Assembly: GCF_035582795.1 (NCBI RefSeq)
Contig: NC_134370.1
Coordinates: 38,675,501-38,739,500, forward strand
Length of the DNA stretch: 64,000 nt
Direction: 5' to 3'
Source: Mycteria americana
Lineage: Eukaryota; Chordata; Aves; Ciconiiformes; Ciconiidae
The position numbers and the translations under genes are program-made. The notes under the pieces were generated by a model, which was not told where the DNA came from, did no database searches, and saw only the letters and a list, made by a program, of their open reading frames with translations. The number at the start of each line of letters is the position of its first letter. Positions within the stretch are counted from its first letter, which is position 1. Positions 23,631 through 36,739 of the stretch are shown here, piece by piece.

Positions 23631-26529
23631 TAGTCATGTTTGTCCCTTCCTCCCAGCCTCACAGAGACAGCTCCAGTAATTTGTATTATTTTCATTGCCT
23701 TCCCCTGTACCCTCATCTATCTTGACCAAGTGAACTTGCAACTTTATCTCATCTTCCTGCAGCAGCGGATCAAGACAGAACTGCTTGTCCTGGCCAAGAG
23801 GAATGGGTTTAAATACAATTTTCATCTTTTTCTCTCGCAGACAACCTAAGTCCAGGCTGGCTCTTGGCCTTCAGAGGGGTCTCACCAACAAGGAATAATG
23901 GGCACAGGGACGTGACTGGAAGGTCAAACCTTACTGATTATATTTACTTCCGTCGCTTTTATTTGTATAACTCTGACTGGCCTCTCCTTCCCTTCTGATT
24001 TTTTTTAAACCAGCCAAACTACCTACAGGCATCTCATGCCCACACATCTCTTTAAGCCACAGGCAAAGCAGAGCACTGAAAAAAGATGAATATGACAAAA
24101 ATGCTCTTAAAGGTAAACTTAAAGTTGCTCAACCTTGCACATCTCTGGGCCCATGAGCACATACCTTCTTGGGTTACATCCTGGGGTGAGAAACCAGTTT
24201 TTGAGGAACTTTTCCATGCAAGAGAAAAATGTCCTAAACACCTGATATTTCCTCCCCCACTCCAAACCCTTGCATATTTCTAGAAGATCTATACGTTCGT
24301 ATCTGGCTGCTTAACAGGGAAATGCTCTGAGCCATCTCCACTGTATATTTTCTTCTGACATAAATATGAATTAAGGTTATGGCCCAGTATGATCTTCCCA
24401 GGAAAAGTGTAGATTACATCAATGTGACCCATTAAAGCAATCTTAAATACCCACTGATGGTTCATTATTGCAAGTTACTTTCCCTCCTGATGTAGAATTT
24501 ATTCAATATATTGGAGAAAAAAAAAGTCTCCAGGAAGGCATTGCCTGTGCACCGCATAAATAAAAAGGCACAACACAAGGGGTGGGCTTGACAAGTTGGA
24601 AGAGGAGTCTCCATTTTCCCAACTCTGCTGGATGAATCAAAATACCCCTCCTGAAGGGCATGTAGGCCAAAGCAAAAACTTTGATTAACAAAATTCAGAA
24701 GGAGTAAGGACATCCTTATCCCATACAGCAACAGAACGTGCTGTGTGAAATAGGAGAAAACATGGATAAAATACTATGCCTGCCTGAAAACGCTCAGGAA
24801 CCCAAGAAATCCAAGGGCTAACCTGTCTCCTGTTGTATGTAGTAAATATAGCAGCCTGCATAGCACTGTATCTGGGAGCAGTGGGTAATCACTTATGGGA
24901 TCACCTACAGCAGCTTTATGGGGGGATATAGGTCAGAGGATAGGCGGCTGCAGAAGGGACCAGTGCTCCCGTGCCCCAGCAACTAAAGGACTTCCCGGAC
25001 ACGAGAGGCTGGTGGCTCGTGTGCGTCTCATACGTGACATCAAACGCCATCACCTAATTAGCTAGTAGGTTTGTGGCTGCTTTTTTAATACCTTTGCCCC
25101 ACTGCAAGGCGAGAAACGGCATGTCGAGTTGCAAGTTGGATTTCGGTGCAGAAGAGGGGGTGGAAGGTTCCCCAAAGCATCGCTGCTCGCTCCTTCCCCA
25201 TCCCCTGCACAGAAAGCAGTGACAGAAGAAGGCTGCGAGGCTCTTCCAGCTCAGGGGAGATGGGACTTCATGAGCCCTAAAAAAAGCCTCTCTCTTTCTT
25301 TATTTTACATTTTGCCTCTGCAACCTGAATCTGAGTTTTGCTGAAACATTTTGCTGTGAGTCAAGTCTAGAGGGATATTTTTTTTTTCTTTGCACCTATA
25401 TGATTCAATTAAAAAAAAAAAAAACAACTGTCTGGAGAAAGAGGAGCTTGTGCTATGGAAAGAAAAAGTGCTCAAACCCAAGGCAGAGAAGAGAGCACAT
25501 ATGCTTATCGGCTTTTCTCCCTTGCAGACGGCACAGTGCCGAAGACACGCACCCGAGAGCTGATCGCCTTTAGTTGGCCCTGAGCTATGCCAGCTCATCA
25601 TCTCATACACCGTCTGACCAAAGGCGGATTTCGGCTAACCTCCAGTTTGTGCCACCATGTGCCCAGGAGCCCCTGGTGCCCATGAAGACCAATGCAGGGG
25701 AGAAGGGAGGGAGCTGCGAGCTTGCCACCGGGTCCTGTCGCCGTGCAAAGTCCCGAGGCATCGCCAGGGTTCAGCAAACCCTAAAGGGCCAAGCAGTGCT
25801 GAGCACAGGGGAGCAGAGGTGCCCTGCACCCCTCCCACACTGTTTCCATCTCCCCTGCCTTCAACCAGGGAAGGCAAGGCAGCGAACAGCCCTGCCAGCT
25901 CAGCACGGGAATCCTCTGTTCGCAGCCCAGCACATCGCCTTGCCCGTTGCAGCAGGTTTATGGTCTCCTACGCTCCCAGGATCCATAGACCTCCCAGAGA
26001 CAACCCCCTTTTCCAGGCATCCCTGCATCCATAGGGTTAGGAGGGAGAGACGCTGCCAGAGCCTTTTCCCAGTTGCTATGGGGCCTGTGCTACCCAAACC
26101 CTTCCCTTAGCAGGATGGCCCTTGCACACCAAAACCTGCCGCAAAGGGCCAAGAGGCCCCCGTGGGTACCTCTCGCTACGTATAGCAGAGAGTCCCCGTG
26201 GAAGAGCACCCTGAATCATTTAGAGGAGGCCAGGCAGCTCGCAGGCTGCAGCTGCAAGATGAGATGCAGCACATCTTCCATTCTGTTAATTCATAGCATT
26301 GACAGAACATAGAATACCGACACCAGAGAAAACAGAGGTCTCTTTAAAGAGATTGATTCACAAAGGTTGGGAGTGGGTCCTTTGCCGTGCAGAACGGGTC
26401 AGGCAAAAAGTCTGCAGCATCAGGCAGAGGGTTTTGTGCCAGGGAGCAAGGATTGCCTTCTCTCTCCTCGCCCTCCGGGCTCCCGCTTGCCGGGGCTTTG
26501 CGCGGTGCCTGCCCCGAAGCTTCACGGGC
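23631..26529. other. non-coding stretch, nothing firm
   Basis: No gene recognised. Long overlapping frames at 25574-26110 (plus) and 25657-26034 (plus) share GC-rich DNA in different frames, a sign of composition rather than coding. T and A runs occur at about 25378-25386 and 25410-25424. Confidence 0.45.
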
Positions 26530-26630
26530 TCCCAGAACATCTTGGGTTGGAGGGGCCTCGGGACGTCATCTCCTCCCACCAGCCCCAAGCAGGTGGTCCT
26601 CTGCAGACCAGTCTGCCAACACCTCCCTTA
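26530..26630 (-). mobile_element. CR1 LINE 3'-end fragment (degraded)
   Basis: The plus-strand words gggttggaggggcctcggga and tcatctcctcccaccagcccc resemble the antisense of the CR1 3' untranslated region, whose familiar form reads roughly 'ggttggaagggacctctggagatcatctagtccaacccc'-like in pieces. Only about 100 bases can be aligned by eye, and divergence is high. The call rests on recall of the family and could be wrong. No target-site duplication or terminal repeat was found. Confidence 0.5.
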
Positions 26631-27089
26631 AAATGACACCCCATGCTGTCACACTTCTCCTCCCCACCATCACCCAGCGGGAAACAGGGGACACCTGCCC
26701 GGGGGGAAAGCGTGTAGGGAGCCAAGACCAAACTGAAGCCTACCTTTCTCTCCCCAAAATTTCCAGTTGCGTCAGCTTCTTTATTTGCTCCAACTTCCTG
26801 CCAATTTTCTGCATTCTTCATGCATCTAATTAATGACTCAGATCATTAATATTTTTGGAGCAGAATTCTCTTCCCATCTATAAAGAGGCCATGCCAATTC
26901 TTAGCCCTAATTTTAAACAACATATTTTGTTTAAGCTTTCTGCAGAGAAAACAGCTTGAGACCAAAGACTTTTCTGTCTCTTCACAAGACAATTATTCAG
27001 AACGTTATCAGCAAATCTTAACGCACCTTCATCTGCAAGGAGGATTTCTCCCAACACTGCTACACAGTCCACCCACCTATAGATGCGCA
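26631..27089. other. non-coding stretch, nothing firm
   Basis: The left part is GC-rich. From about 26790 it becomes AT-rich with catctaattaatgactcagatc (ATTA words beside TGACTCA), which may belong to the AT-rich block that follows. Confidence 0.35.
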
Positions 27090-27260
27090 CAGGACTACAA
27101 TCAATACATGTTAATTAAGCTGTAGCCCACTCCAATTAAAATTATAGGATCTGAAGGACAGACATTTATTTTTGTCAGTAAATTAATTTAAGTATTCATT
27201 AATTTTAACTTTAATTTTTAAATTATATATCACTTTAATGATAAATAATTCCTCTCATTA
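27090..27260. promoter_or_regulatory. homeodomain-site cluster (TAAT/ATTA-rich block)
   Basis: In about 170 bases there are many TAAT/ATTA cores: gttaattaagc, ccaattaaaattatagg, gtaaattaatttaag, cattaattttaac, and a following aatgataaataattcc. The density is well above that of surrounding DNA and is not a simple repeat. It may be a homeodomain-bound enhancer or an AT-rich nuclear-matrix-type segment. Confidence 0.35.
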
Positions 27261-28020
27261 CAGAGGAAACATATGGAAGAGGAAGATAAAATGGGGGAGA
27301 CTTGGACCCAGCGAGGAATATGTTCTCCGGCACTTCCTTCTCTTTCGGCACATCAGCAACCCCATTTATGTCAGCAAACTGGGCTCTTTTGAAAATTTGG
27401 CTGGCGAGTGCAGTGCTGAAATAGGAACAGAGATTCTTTGAGTATCTCACCTCCTTCTCTGCTGGGAACATGATAGCTTGGCTGTGAAATCTCAGTGTTT
27501 TAGAATAGCTAAAACTTTGTACACGATACCAAAATAAACACTTTTCTATGGAAATAAAAATATTACCATGTTAACAGTTTTTTTAATTCATATAGAAAAG
27601 GGCAGGTTGTTTTACAGCTTAACCCTTTCTGCACACGTCCCAGGCAGAGAGCACTGATTTTTAAAGTGAGGTTTGTGCAGCGTCCTGCACTCAAGAGTTA
27701 AACCTTCCCTGGCATGGGTATGGCAGGTAATTGAATACGGAGCAGACCAGCAATATTTTGGGCCTTCTTTTCCCAGCAGATGCTGCGTGGCAAATGATCT
27801 GGGCTGGTCCAGTGAAGGGTTTTAACCTTCAACTTCTTCATCCCAAGGGACTGCCCTACAGCTCACCTCTCAGTGTCCGTCACACCTGTGCCATGAACTT
27901 TCTCTGCTCCACCTCAGCGCAAAACTAAGCAAGCATCCCGAAGTCTTTTCCTTCTGTATGAAGCAGAACGTAAGAGTGTCTGGCATCCTAAAACGCTCTC
28001 GCCGAGATCACAAGCTCTTC
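27261..28020. other. non-coding stretch, nothing recognised
   Basis: Contains AT-rich sequence around 27500-27600 and otherwise ordinary DNA. No gene or repeat recognised. Confidence 0.45.
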
Positions 28021-28067
28021 ACCCCGCCAAGCACATCCGCGCAGCGCTTCCCGTAGCTGGGATGCTG

Positions 28068-28076
28068 TATAAATAG
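28068..28076 (+). promoter_or_regulatory. consensus TATA box, possible core promoter
   Basis: TATAAATAG matches the vertebrate TATA consensus and is preceded by a locally CpG-bearing stretch (acatccgcgcagcgcttcc). A start would be expected near 28098. A donor-like ctg|gtaaga at 28217/28218 would close a first exon of about 120 bases. Nothing recognisably coding lies in it, so a non-coding transcript would be the likeliest product. The arrangement could arise by chance. Confidence 0.25.
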
Positions 28077-28162
28077 CAGCGCTGCACACTGAGACTCCTC
28101 CACACAGACGTACTGTACCCTGCCTGGGACCTGTCAAATGCCAAAAATCAAAATAGATTAAC

Positions 28163-28177
28163 TGAATAAATTATTCA
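28163..28177. repeat. perfect AT-rich palindrome
   Basis: TGAATAA and TTATTCA are exact reverse complements around one central A. It could be a symmetric dimer-binding site or chance. Confidence 0.7.
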
Positions 28178-28220
28178 ATGGAGAGCGCCGTTACTCCTCA
28201 AGTGCTGCGCTGGACTGGTA

Positions 28221-30134
28221 AGAATTGATCAGCTTCACAGCCGATGGTGGCAAACAAATAGCAAAACAAAATTGTTCAGTGAATAGACTATCTGACAAAA
28301 AAAGAGCTAGAAAAGCACCAGGTCTCAACCTCTGGGGAGCTTTAGACCTGCAGTGCAATTACGGTCTGTTCTTACCATATTTCTTCCCTTGAAACAACTA
28401 CTTAGCCCTCTTCCCAGCCCGGTTTTGCAGCTATCATCGCAAACCGTTGCTGCTGCATTTTTAGGACACCACATCTGCTACAAACTCCTGGGAGACAGGG
28501 AAAGAGAGTGCCCCTCCGAGCCCCGTTGCAGAGGGATCAGCGCAAGCACGATGCACAGGCACTGTTCATACAGACACCTCTCTGCCGCCTTTTATCCAAG
28601 ACAGTAGCGCCGTGGCAAGGGAGGGACAGTGGCACAGCCCAGCCAGGACCTCCGGAGATAACCTAGGACTCCTAAAAGCCAGACAAGTCATGACTACTGG
28701 CGTACACATTAAGCAGAGCATCCTGGCCTTCTCGGAGCCAAAATTCACTTCTCCCAGTTCCTCTGCCTCTTGACATCTCCTGTCTCACACTGTGTCACCT
28801 TCCCACAGTGCCAAAATTAACTCTATTCCCTCCTCAAGATCCATACCCTTCCCCCCCCCCCCCGGAGAACCATCCTTAGCAGGGTGGCTTTGCTGCAGCC
28901 GAAGGGATTCCTCCTGCAACGAGGAGCCCTGCTGCCTGCATTTCCACGTATTGGTATAAAAGCAAGCAGAAGATAACCCAGGGCTTTGAGCAGATGGTGA
29001 GGCAGACCAGCAGCTTGGAAGACCTCTTTAGCAGGAACATGCAGGACCTATGTAATGGAGAAGGTTCAGTCGAAAGGGGAATTGGGGCAGCAAAAGAGAA
29101 ACTATGCAAAATGTTACTTTACTAGTAATCTTCTGTTTCCTTAACTACTGCAGATATTTGAGCATTAAAGAAAACAGCCTTTCTCCCCATTTATCTATTA
29201 GTTCTTCTTCCATCCAGCTGTGCTGCTGAATTCCCACATTTATGACATCAGAGCATGTTGCTACAGAGATAATTAATTAATGCAACATACTGAAGTCAGC
29301 AATTTTACTACTTCGCAGGTTAACACAGGACTGGAAATAGAGCGGGGAGGATAGAAAACCTTACTTCTAAAAAGCAGTATTTTTAATGATCCTCCAAGCA
29401 CTGAAAGAGACAGTTGGGCCTGAAAATCATTTCCACAGCACATGAAATGTACCGCATTTGGTATAATCACTGTCATTAGGAGCCCAGATAAGAATTAGGA
29501 AAACAGCAATAAAGATGAATGAAGTTTCAGTCGAACAGTTGCAGGGGGAGGAAAGAGTTCCCCGAGCATCCAGCAAAACTCTTCCTCTCAACCTGGCACA
29601 AATGCACCGGTTCACCAGGTATTTGGCCACAGATGCTACAAGCTGTGATGTCCTAGTCACTAATCCCAGAGGCACAGGGCCTTTTTCCAAGAGCCCTCCA
29701 ACACTGGTCACCCCAAAAATCGTCTTTCTAGGGGTGTCTGTCTTCTGCGGAAGGGAAGCTGACGGCAGGTTAGGAGCAGCTCCTCCTTGTGGGACCTTCT
29801 GAGTAAGCCCGTGATGAGAGAGGGGTTGAGACAACCTCTTTGCACCCCAGAAGACTCAATGTCATGCTCAACCACAAGCCAGTGGCCTTCCCAGCTGCTC
29901 ATCAAAGCAAGATTTTCCTGCCTGTCACAGGTGGGCCACACGAGGAGGCAGGAGGTGAGACCAGACACTTTCACCTCTCTCACACATAGCTGCCTCCTGA
30001 CAGTCAGGTTGACATTTACAGCTGACAAGGACATCAGTGACTTGTCAACATGTCCAAACAAGACAACTCTTTGATGAGAGCTATAACTCCACCCAGGAGC
30101 TTGCCTTCCTACCAAGAAATAGACGAGGAGGGGG
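28221..30134. other. non-coding stretch with simple tracts
   Basis: Includes a C13 run (28851-28863). Open frames of up to 159 codons overlap on both strands at 29427-30187 without protein-like features. No repeat family recognised. Confidence 0.45.
28851..28863. repeat. poly(C) run, 13 bases
   Basis: Pure C13, a simple tract likely to vary in length. Confidence 0.9.
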
Positions 30135-30154
30135 AAAAAAAAAAAAAAAAAAAA
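30135..30154. repeat. poly(A) run, 20 bases
   Basis: Pure A20 after ggaggggg. No retrocopy body is recognised upstream. Confidence 0.95.
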
Positions 30155-30214
30155 GGATGCTGTGGAGCATTCAGGTAGGTGCCACACTTACAGTTTGGTC
30201 TCACACCACCCTTT

Positions 30215-30235
30215 TTTTAATTTAAAAAATTAAAA
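30215..30235. repeat. AT-rich inverted repeat
   Basis: ttttaattt and aaattaaaa are exact 9-base arms around aaa. It begins an AT-rich block (to about 30300) with gtgctaattagaatc. Confidence 0.75.
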
Positions 30236-33200
30236 TCAATCCCCTTTTCAAGCGAGGCCTCATTTTATTATTTGTCCTGTGCTAATTAGAATCTTTTTAT
30301 ATACTTTTCAGTTCAGGGTCTCTGCCTTCTGAGGTTAGAAAGAAGAAAGCAGCACACATTAAATTAGGTCATTTAACCCTCAGGACGCTACCATTCCTCA
30401 GCAAAGGTTGCTCTGCATGCAATGAAGCAAAGGGGAAAATGCTTTGAGGGAGACGCAGATGCAGAATAAATGAGTAAAAGACCATGTTTTGGGACAAACG
30501 TGACATCATCAAGAAACACTTGCCTTCCATAACCATGAGGGCTTTGTCATGTTGTGATATTTTCATGGCAACTTTCATTGTCATGCCGTAACTGAAGACA
30601 GCTGCACTTCTCCGAGAACTGCCCGGTGAAAAAAAACCCAACCAAATTATTAAAAAATTTAAAAAGATCAGAAGCATTTAGCAGAAAAATCAGAAGGCCA
30701 GAATACTGTTGCCCAACTTATAAGCCATCTCTACAATACCCTACTTCAATAAAAGCACGGAAAAGCGTGCAGCTTTTATGTTGCGTTCACGTACAACACA
30801 GTTGAGGAAAATTAGAACAAAAAAAATACCCAAGTATTAAATGCTTTATGATCTGTTTGGAGACTTCAGCATCAGCTACCAATTCTTTACAGGCTCAGCT
30901 ACTTTCAGTAGGATAAATTGCACCGAGTCATTAAAATCCAGAGCTTATTGCATACCATCTGCAGGCAGAGATAGTTTCTCTATTCCAAAGTCATAGCCGT
31001 TTTCCTGGCAGGCTGCTGCTTTGACCTGTTGCAAGACTTCTTCACATCTGTCTGCAACACACTGCCCAAGGAGATGGGTCCACCTTACAAGCTCAGTTTA
31101 GCTGCAGAGAGTGGCAGAGGTCTGTTAGACAATTTCCATGAGACAATTTGAATGGCAATATCCAAGCCACCAAAATATTTGCTTTATCTGCACAAAAAAC
31201 AGAGCAAAACCCACTCTTGCAACGACCAGCTGCTGCTGCTGCATAGGTTTGTAACTGGAATAAAGAGAGAACACGTTTTTCCTAAACCCAGACGACAACC
31301 CAACCCAGATAGCAGAGGCAAGAAATCATCTATGGGGAGAGCGACAATGGGCAATTTAGCTTGATTATATCTTTGCAGATCTTCCTATTTATAACAGTTT
31401 GCATTATTTTGAATGCAAACTGGTTTTTTTCCTGTGCATCAACTCTCACAACCAAAAGTTGTCATTAGCTCCTGATTAAAAGAGGCTTTAAATAAAGAGT
31501 AGAAACAAGCCTAAACAAAGAAGTGCTGCTGCATCCCGGTCCTGTTGCATAAGACTGACTGCTGCAAATGTCAGTTTTATTTACTGTTTGGAGTCCACTA
31601 ATCTTTCCTCTTGAAGAAGAGGTAAAACTGGGAATACTGGGCCAGATGGGAGAAAAGAAAACCAGGGAGAAGCAAAGAGGTAAATAAATAAGCAACCATG
31701 GGGCCCATGCGTCCAGGAGGGTCCCAGTAGTTCATGCCAGCAACATACATGCAAGTTTGCCCACAGATGCAGCAAACAAATTAAATAAGCTTCACTAGCG
31801 AGAGCCTGACCTTTTCCATCTTCCCCCCAGCAGAAATCAAGCTTCAACAGGGACCAAAGAGGGTTAGAAATAGCAAAGATAATGAAGTCAGTCATCAGAA
31901 GCACATAAGACTGAAGGGAAAAGACAGCCAGGTGAAAGGACAACCTCAAGAAAACCTGAAATATTGCAAGTCATCCCCTATTGCCAAAATACCATGAGGC
32001 ATAATCTATCCCACTGAAATATTGGCAGCGGGGGATGTGACCAGGTGAGGCTAGGAGCTCCGATTCAGTGCTGAGAGAAGGAGCCTGCTCTGCTTTATGC
32101 ATTAAACTGCTCATTTTGGCACATATTGCTGTGTATTTTTTAGCGGAACAGAACTCCCCTCTAGCAAGGTGCAGCAGACACCAAACAAGATTACTTTGAA
32201 TTTTCCAGTTTCAATGGCATCTGGATCACAGGAAACAGCACTGATTATTTCAAGTCACAGGTTCCTAACCCCGGGGATGGCCGAGCCGCAGCCTTTAGGA
32301 GACATCTGCACTCCACAGCCACCAATTCCTCTGGCTGATGGAGAACCCAAGCCAATGCCAAGCTGCTCGACCACATCAGCACAGGGCACTGCCTAGGTAT
32401 TTTAGCCCCTGCTTCATTAGCCAAGGATGAGCACCACTGGGAGATGACATAGGAGGACCTGAGCACGGGATGACACTCTGCTCTACAGATGCACCAGCTT
32501 GGTCAGTTCAGTCTCCAGCAGGTACCGGTTTTATAGACACAACTTTCAGTCAAGATGATGGGAAAGGGGGTAGAGAGGAGGGGACCCTCCACCCCTGAAT
32601 CCTTCCTGACCGTACATACGGCACACTGCCTTCGCCGGGCAGGCTAAGGGCTTGCTGGTGAGCAAAAACGCTGCTCAGAGGAGCTCACAACTGCTCTCAA
32701 ACCCCACAGCCGAGTCCACACTAATGCTCTGCTTCAGATTGCCTTCCCATCCCGAACAGCACAGGTACTCAACCTCGTTCAGCCCTCGAGAGCGGGAAAA
32801 GCTAACTTCAATAAATGCAAAGCAATTCCATTCAATTCCGCCTTTTAAATGCAACACTTAATTAACTCTACTGGGGCTTCTTTCGCTCTAACTGCTTGTG
32901 TTTCCATGCCACCAAGGTTAGGAAAACACTTTCTCCCTTTGCACAGAGGGGCCCTGGCTTTCCCTCCCTGCTTCGTGCTGGCATTACATTAACCAGAGCC
33001 CAGCCCCGACCAGAAAGAGCTTCTCCTTCAGAAACCTGCAACCAGCCGGTAGTTTTTTTTACTGCTCTGACTGACCCTCGCTTGGACTCCAACCCAGTAC
33101 CCTGGCAGGGCTCTGGTACTCGAGTAGAAGAGGAGAAACCAAGCTGTCATCCCACCAGATCCAACATTTAGAGTCAGTAACGCTAAACTCTCCAAAAACA

Positions 33201-36200
33201 GAGAAAGAAAAGCAAAGGTGGGGGCGGAGGGGGAACAACCAAAACCAGATGTTTCTAAGCAGCTGGCATCTCTGTTTCTCCCAAGATGCTGATGAACGCA
33301 AACTCTGCGGCTTGACAGACCCCCATCGGCCGCCCTCTTCCTGCTAACAGAGAATTCAAATCAGCTCTGCTGGATTTAATCATCTTCTCCCCTTAAATAA
33401 TAAACTAGGGGGAGGAGAGGAAAAGGATTTATTCATGTCACTAACTGTCAAAAAAACGTTTACTGTGCTAAAATAACCTGGGCTCTTGAACTGCAGGAAG
33501 AAAAAAAAAAAAAAGAGCAAACACCCAGGGTAGAAGGAACTGTGAGAACATCAGCTCTGCACACGAGGGGCATGGACGTGCCCAGGTAGACCTTGAGATG
33601 GGACATACGTGAGGTCTTCCAGCAGATATTCACAGGGAAACGTAGTGAAAGCAGAGCAGCGGGGAAGCGGGGAGCGCCTCGGTTGGCTTAGCTCAGCTGT
33701 TTTGAGCTGAGCTCTGCTTTTTGGACGAGCTGAGAATATACATCTTTTTAAAGCAGAGCCTTGTGGGACTTGCACCAAACCCCAGCATTAGCTCGACAGT
33801 TTGCACAGCAGCTCCCCCAGCCCTGGCCTGCTGCCCTCCACAGTAGCGGACCACCCTCTCCAAAACTCTTGAAAGGGGAAAAAAGACATCAGAAGCAGGT
33901 GCTCCTCCTGCCAGGGAAAGGTCAGGGGATGCAGGAGGCCCTAGAAGTAATCCCAAAAACTCAGCGTACCAGGAAAAACAAGGACTTGGGCGCATTACTG
34001 AAACATATCTCCAGCTCTGCCACACAAGGCATGAACTGCAGAGCTCCTTGCAACAGGGCATGCGAAGGGCCCATAACATAAATGTTTAAGCAGACTGCCA
34101 GAAGTCCATCAAGGACTATTAAACACAAAGTTACAGATTAACTTCCAGCTCAGGAAGCCCTGAAGCTGCAAAATGCCCCAGACTGGGAGGGAGCAAGACA
34201 GGGGCACAGGGTCTCTCTCAGGCACATGCCTCTCGCTAGAGACCCACCAGTGAACTCAGCACAGCCAGTATTTTGTACTTGCCGTAGATAAAACAGCTGA
34301 TGGCCACATTTCACTGGTGCAGGGGCTGTGAGGCTGCTGGCACAGTCCCAAGAAGCGTGGCCCCTTGAGGGGCACCCATGGAGAGCTATACCCACCCATA
34401 TCTAGGACCCCTTCATCACCTGCAGCAGGTAACTGGGGGCAGGCACAGAGGAGACCCCACATTGAGCATCCCATACTTGAACACACCCAAGCGATGGCAT
34501 TACCATTGCACACAGAAATAAGGATCACTTCAAGACACGGCCTTCAAGACAGCCTTTCCAGAGTGGCCATACCATATTATTCCAGGATGATGAACAACTT
34601 ACAGTGAAAATATCGCAGGCCCCCTACAATTCATTTCAGTCTTCTCATGCAACCCAGCCTGCTTCCTTTCTCTCCCACAAGCTTCCATCCTTTTATACTG
34701 GTGCCCACAGCTGGAATCCTGTACAGATCTGTTTTCTGGTGTTTTGAGCACGTTCCCAACCTTTTGGAGCTCTCCTGTGCTTTAGTGGTTATTTCTCAGC
34801 CTGGGAAACACTCTGCTGGTGGGATCTAACAGCACAGCGAAGGTGCAGTGGGAGCCAAACCAGCGGCTCGCATCTCCAGTTGGAGGTTTAGAGGCAACAG
34901 CCACCTGCAGAAAACAGTCAACAGGAGAATTAGCCACCAACAGCGCAGCCAGCCCCTGATTTTCTTGCTGTCCTCGCATACCCTTGGGCTGCCCAGCATC
35001 TGGGAAAGCTAAGAGGCCTCTCTAGATAAATCAGTGCAAAGCCATGGTGAGGACAACCTTATCGTGGATAATATTGATATAGCTGAATCCAGTAACAAAT
35101 TGTTTTCCACTATAGACCATGCCTTTCATCGCAGTCCTTAGGGGACAAGCGATGGAATGAGATTTCCTCCTGTCAGAATTAAATCAGGACGCCTATTATA
35201 AGAAAATGAACTCAACTGCTGCACAATATCCTTTGATATTCCAGTTTTGTGATCCGGAGGTGGTCGAACCACCACGATTTAGCAAGACCTGAATGGCAGG
35301 CTGGCCACCCACCGCTCAGACTGCCTGTGGACCGCCAGGACGTTGGACACGCAGGATGCTCCGTCCAGGCAGCTGCGTGCACAGGCATATCGAGAGCAAG
35401 CGCGAGAACCAGGAGCCACGGGGAAGCAATTACTCGGTGACAACCGATGCCTCATAACTTATTCCAGCAGCAGGATGTCATTCCAGCTCCACCTGCAGGA
35501 ATTTCTGCCAGTGAGAAAGCCTTGAAGGTTAGATAGGAAAGGTATTGCTCAGGGAGGTAAGGGAAGTGAGTATAGGCTGAGGCTGGTGGGGAGAAGCAGG
35601 CTACAGGTTAGAAAAGCGGGGAAGGTGGTGAGTCTTGAGGCTGCACAAAAATACAATTAAATAACTTGGAGAGTCAAGGGGTTTGGGTTCCTTGGTATAA
35701 TCCCACAGGAAATGCTGAATGCAGCTTCCCAAGAGTGCCTTCTAGCAACCTTCAGGAATTCTCTGTTCCAAGCCACGCTCCCTCTGTGTTCAGTATCTCT
35801 GCACGGTTCAGCAGCTGAAGCTTCCAGAAGGAACATTTGCTGAAACTGAATTTTACAGGAATATTAGAGAACATTTGCAAAATGAAATCTGAATTGACAG
35901 AAGGGGACATTCATGATACAAATGCCATTCCTAAAAAAGTTACTCCTCTACATCAGGAAACAGACAATTGGTATGCCCTTACAAAATTATCCACCTCTTT
36001 AAGTACAGGTTTTAAATATCAGGAACTTAGCGTGCTTTGGAATCTACAGACAAAGAACATCATCTGGCAAATAATCACAAATAGAAGCATGCGAAAACTG
36101 TGGTCATCTCCAAAACATTTCACCTAGAGAAAGTAAAAAAAAAAAAAATTCATCATATAAATTGAGACAAGGCATATGCCCAGCAAACACATCAAGAACG

Positions 36201-36637
36201 GTCTAGAGGAACAAACTTCCTGCAGAAAGGGCTCACCTGGCTCTCCTGCCTGCCTGGAGCCACCTTCCCTTATTTCCCAATGGAGGAGAAACCAATCTGG
36301 AATTGATTGCCCAGGAGGAATGGCTTCTGCAGGAGGCTTCTTCCCATTGCACAAGAAGGGTGCAGCTTCTGGAGCAGCACGTTTCCATGGCAGAGCTGCA
36401 AATCCCTATCTTCAGAGCGTCTCAGAGGCAGCAGATAAGCCTTTGGCTTTGAACTGGAGACAAAATCCAAAGAGGTAAGCGTGCAACCCACGGTGAGGGT
36501 GGGGGTGAATTAAGTTTCTGTGATGCTTCAAGCAACTTGACATGATTTGGGCATCAAGTTCAGGCTAAAATAAGTAGCAACCCAGCCAGTTTCATAAGTA
36601 ACCCATCCTATTAAACGGGGAACACTGTTAAGAGGTT
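30236..36637. other. non-coding stretch, nothing firm
   Basis: The least informative long part of the window. AT-rich pieces at 30236-30900 and 35040-35250 might hold elements. A plus-strand frame of 96 codons at 35837-36127 has a balanced amino-acid composition but matches no family I know. An A-run near 33498 and purine-rich spans are simple tracts. No repeat family recognised. Confidence 0.4.
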
Positions 36638-36663
36638 AAAAAAAAAAAAAAAAAAAAAAAAAA
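36638..36663. repeat. poly(A) run, 26 bases
   Basis: Pure A26. Upstream sequence (about 36500-36637) shows no recognisable retroelement or processed gene copy. Confidence 0.95.
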
Positions 36664-36715
36664 GACCTTCAGTGCTTTCCCACCAAAAGCAAAACCCTCA
36701 AACTTACTAGATTCA

Positions 36716-36733
36716 GGGGGTGGGGTGGGGGGG
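36716..36733 (+). other. G-rich tract with quadruplex potential
   Basis: G5-T-G4-T-G7 in 18 bases. The last run can supply two tracts, so a four-tract quadruplex is possible. Confidence 0.6.
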
Positions 36734-36739
36734 AACTTC

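Noticed and set aside
25574..26110. 178-codon plus-strand open frame, with a 125-codon frame in another phase
   Set aside because: Two phases open over the same GC-rich DNA indicate composition, not coding.
35837..36127. 96-codon plus-strand frame with balanced composition
   Set aside because: It looked protein-like, but I recognise no family and there are no exon borders in convincing places. A protein search would decide: a hit over most of its length would support an exon.
36638..36663. A26 run as the tail of a processed gene copy
   Set aside because: No recognisable coding remnant upstream and no flanking duplication found by eye.
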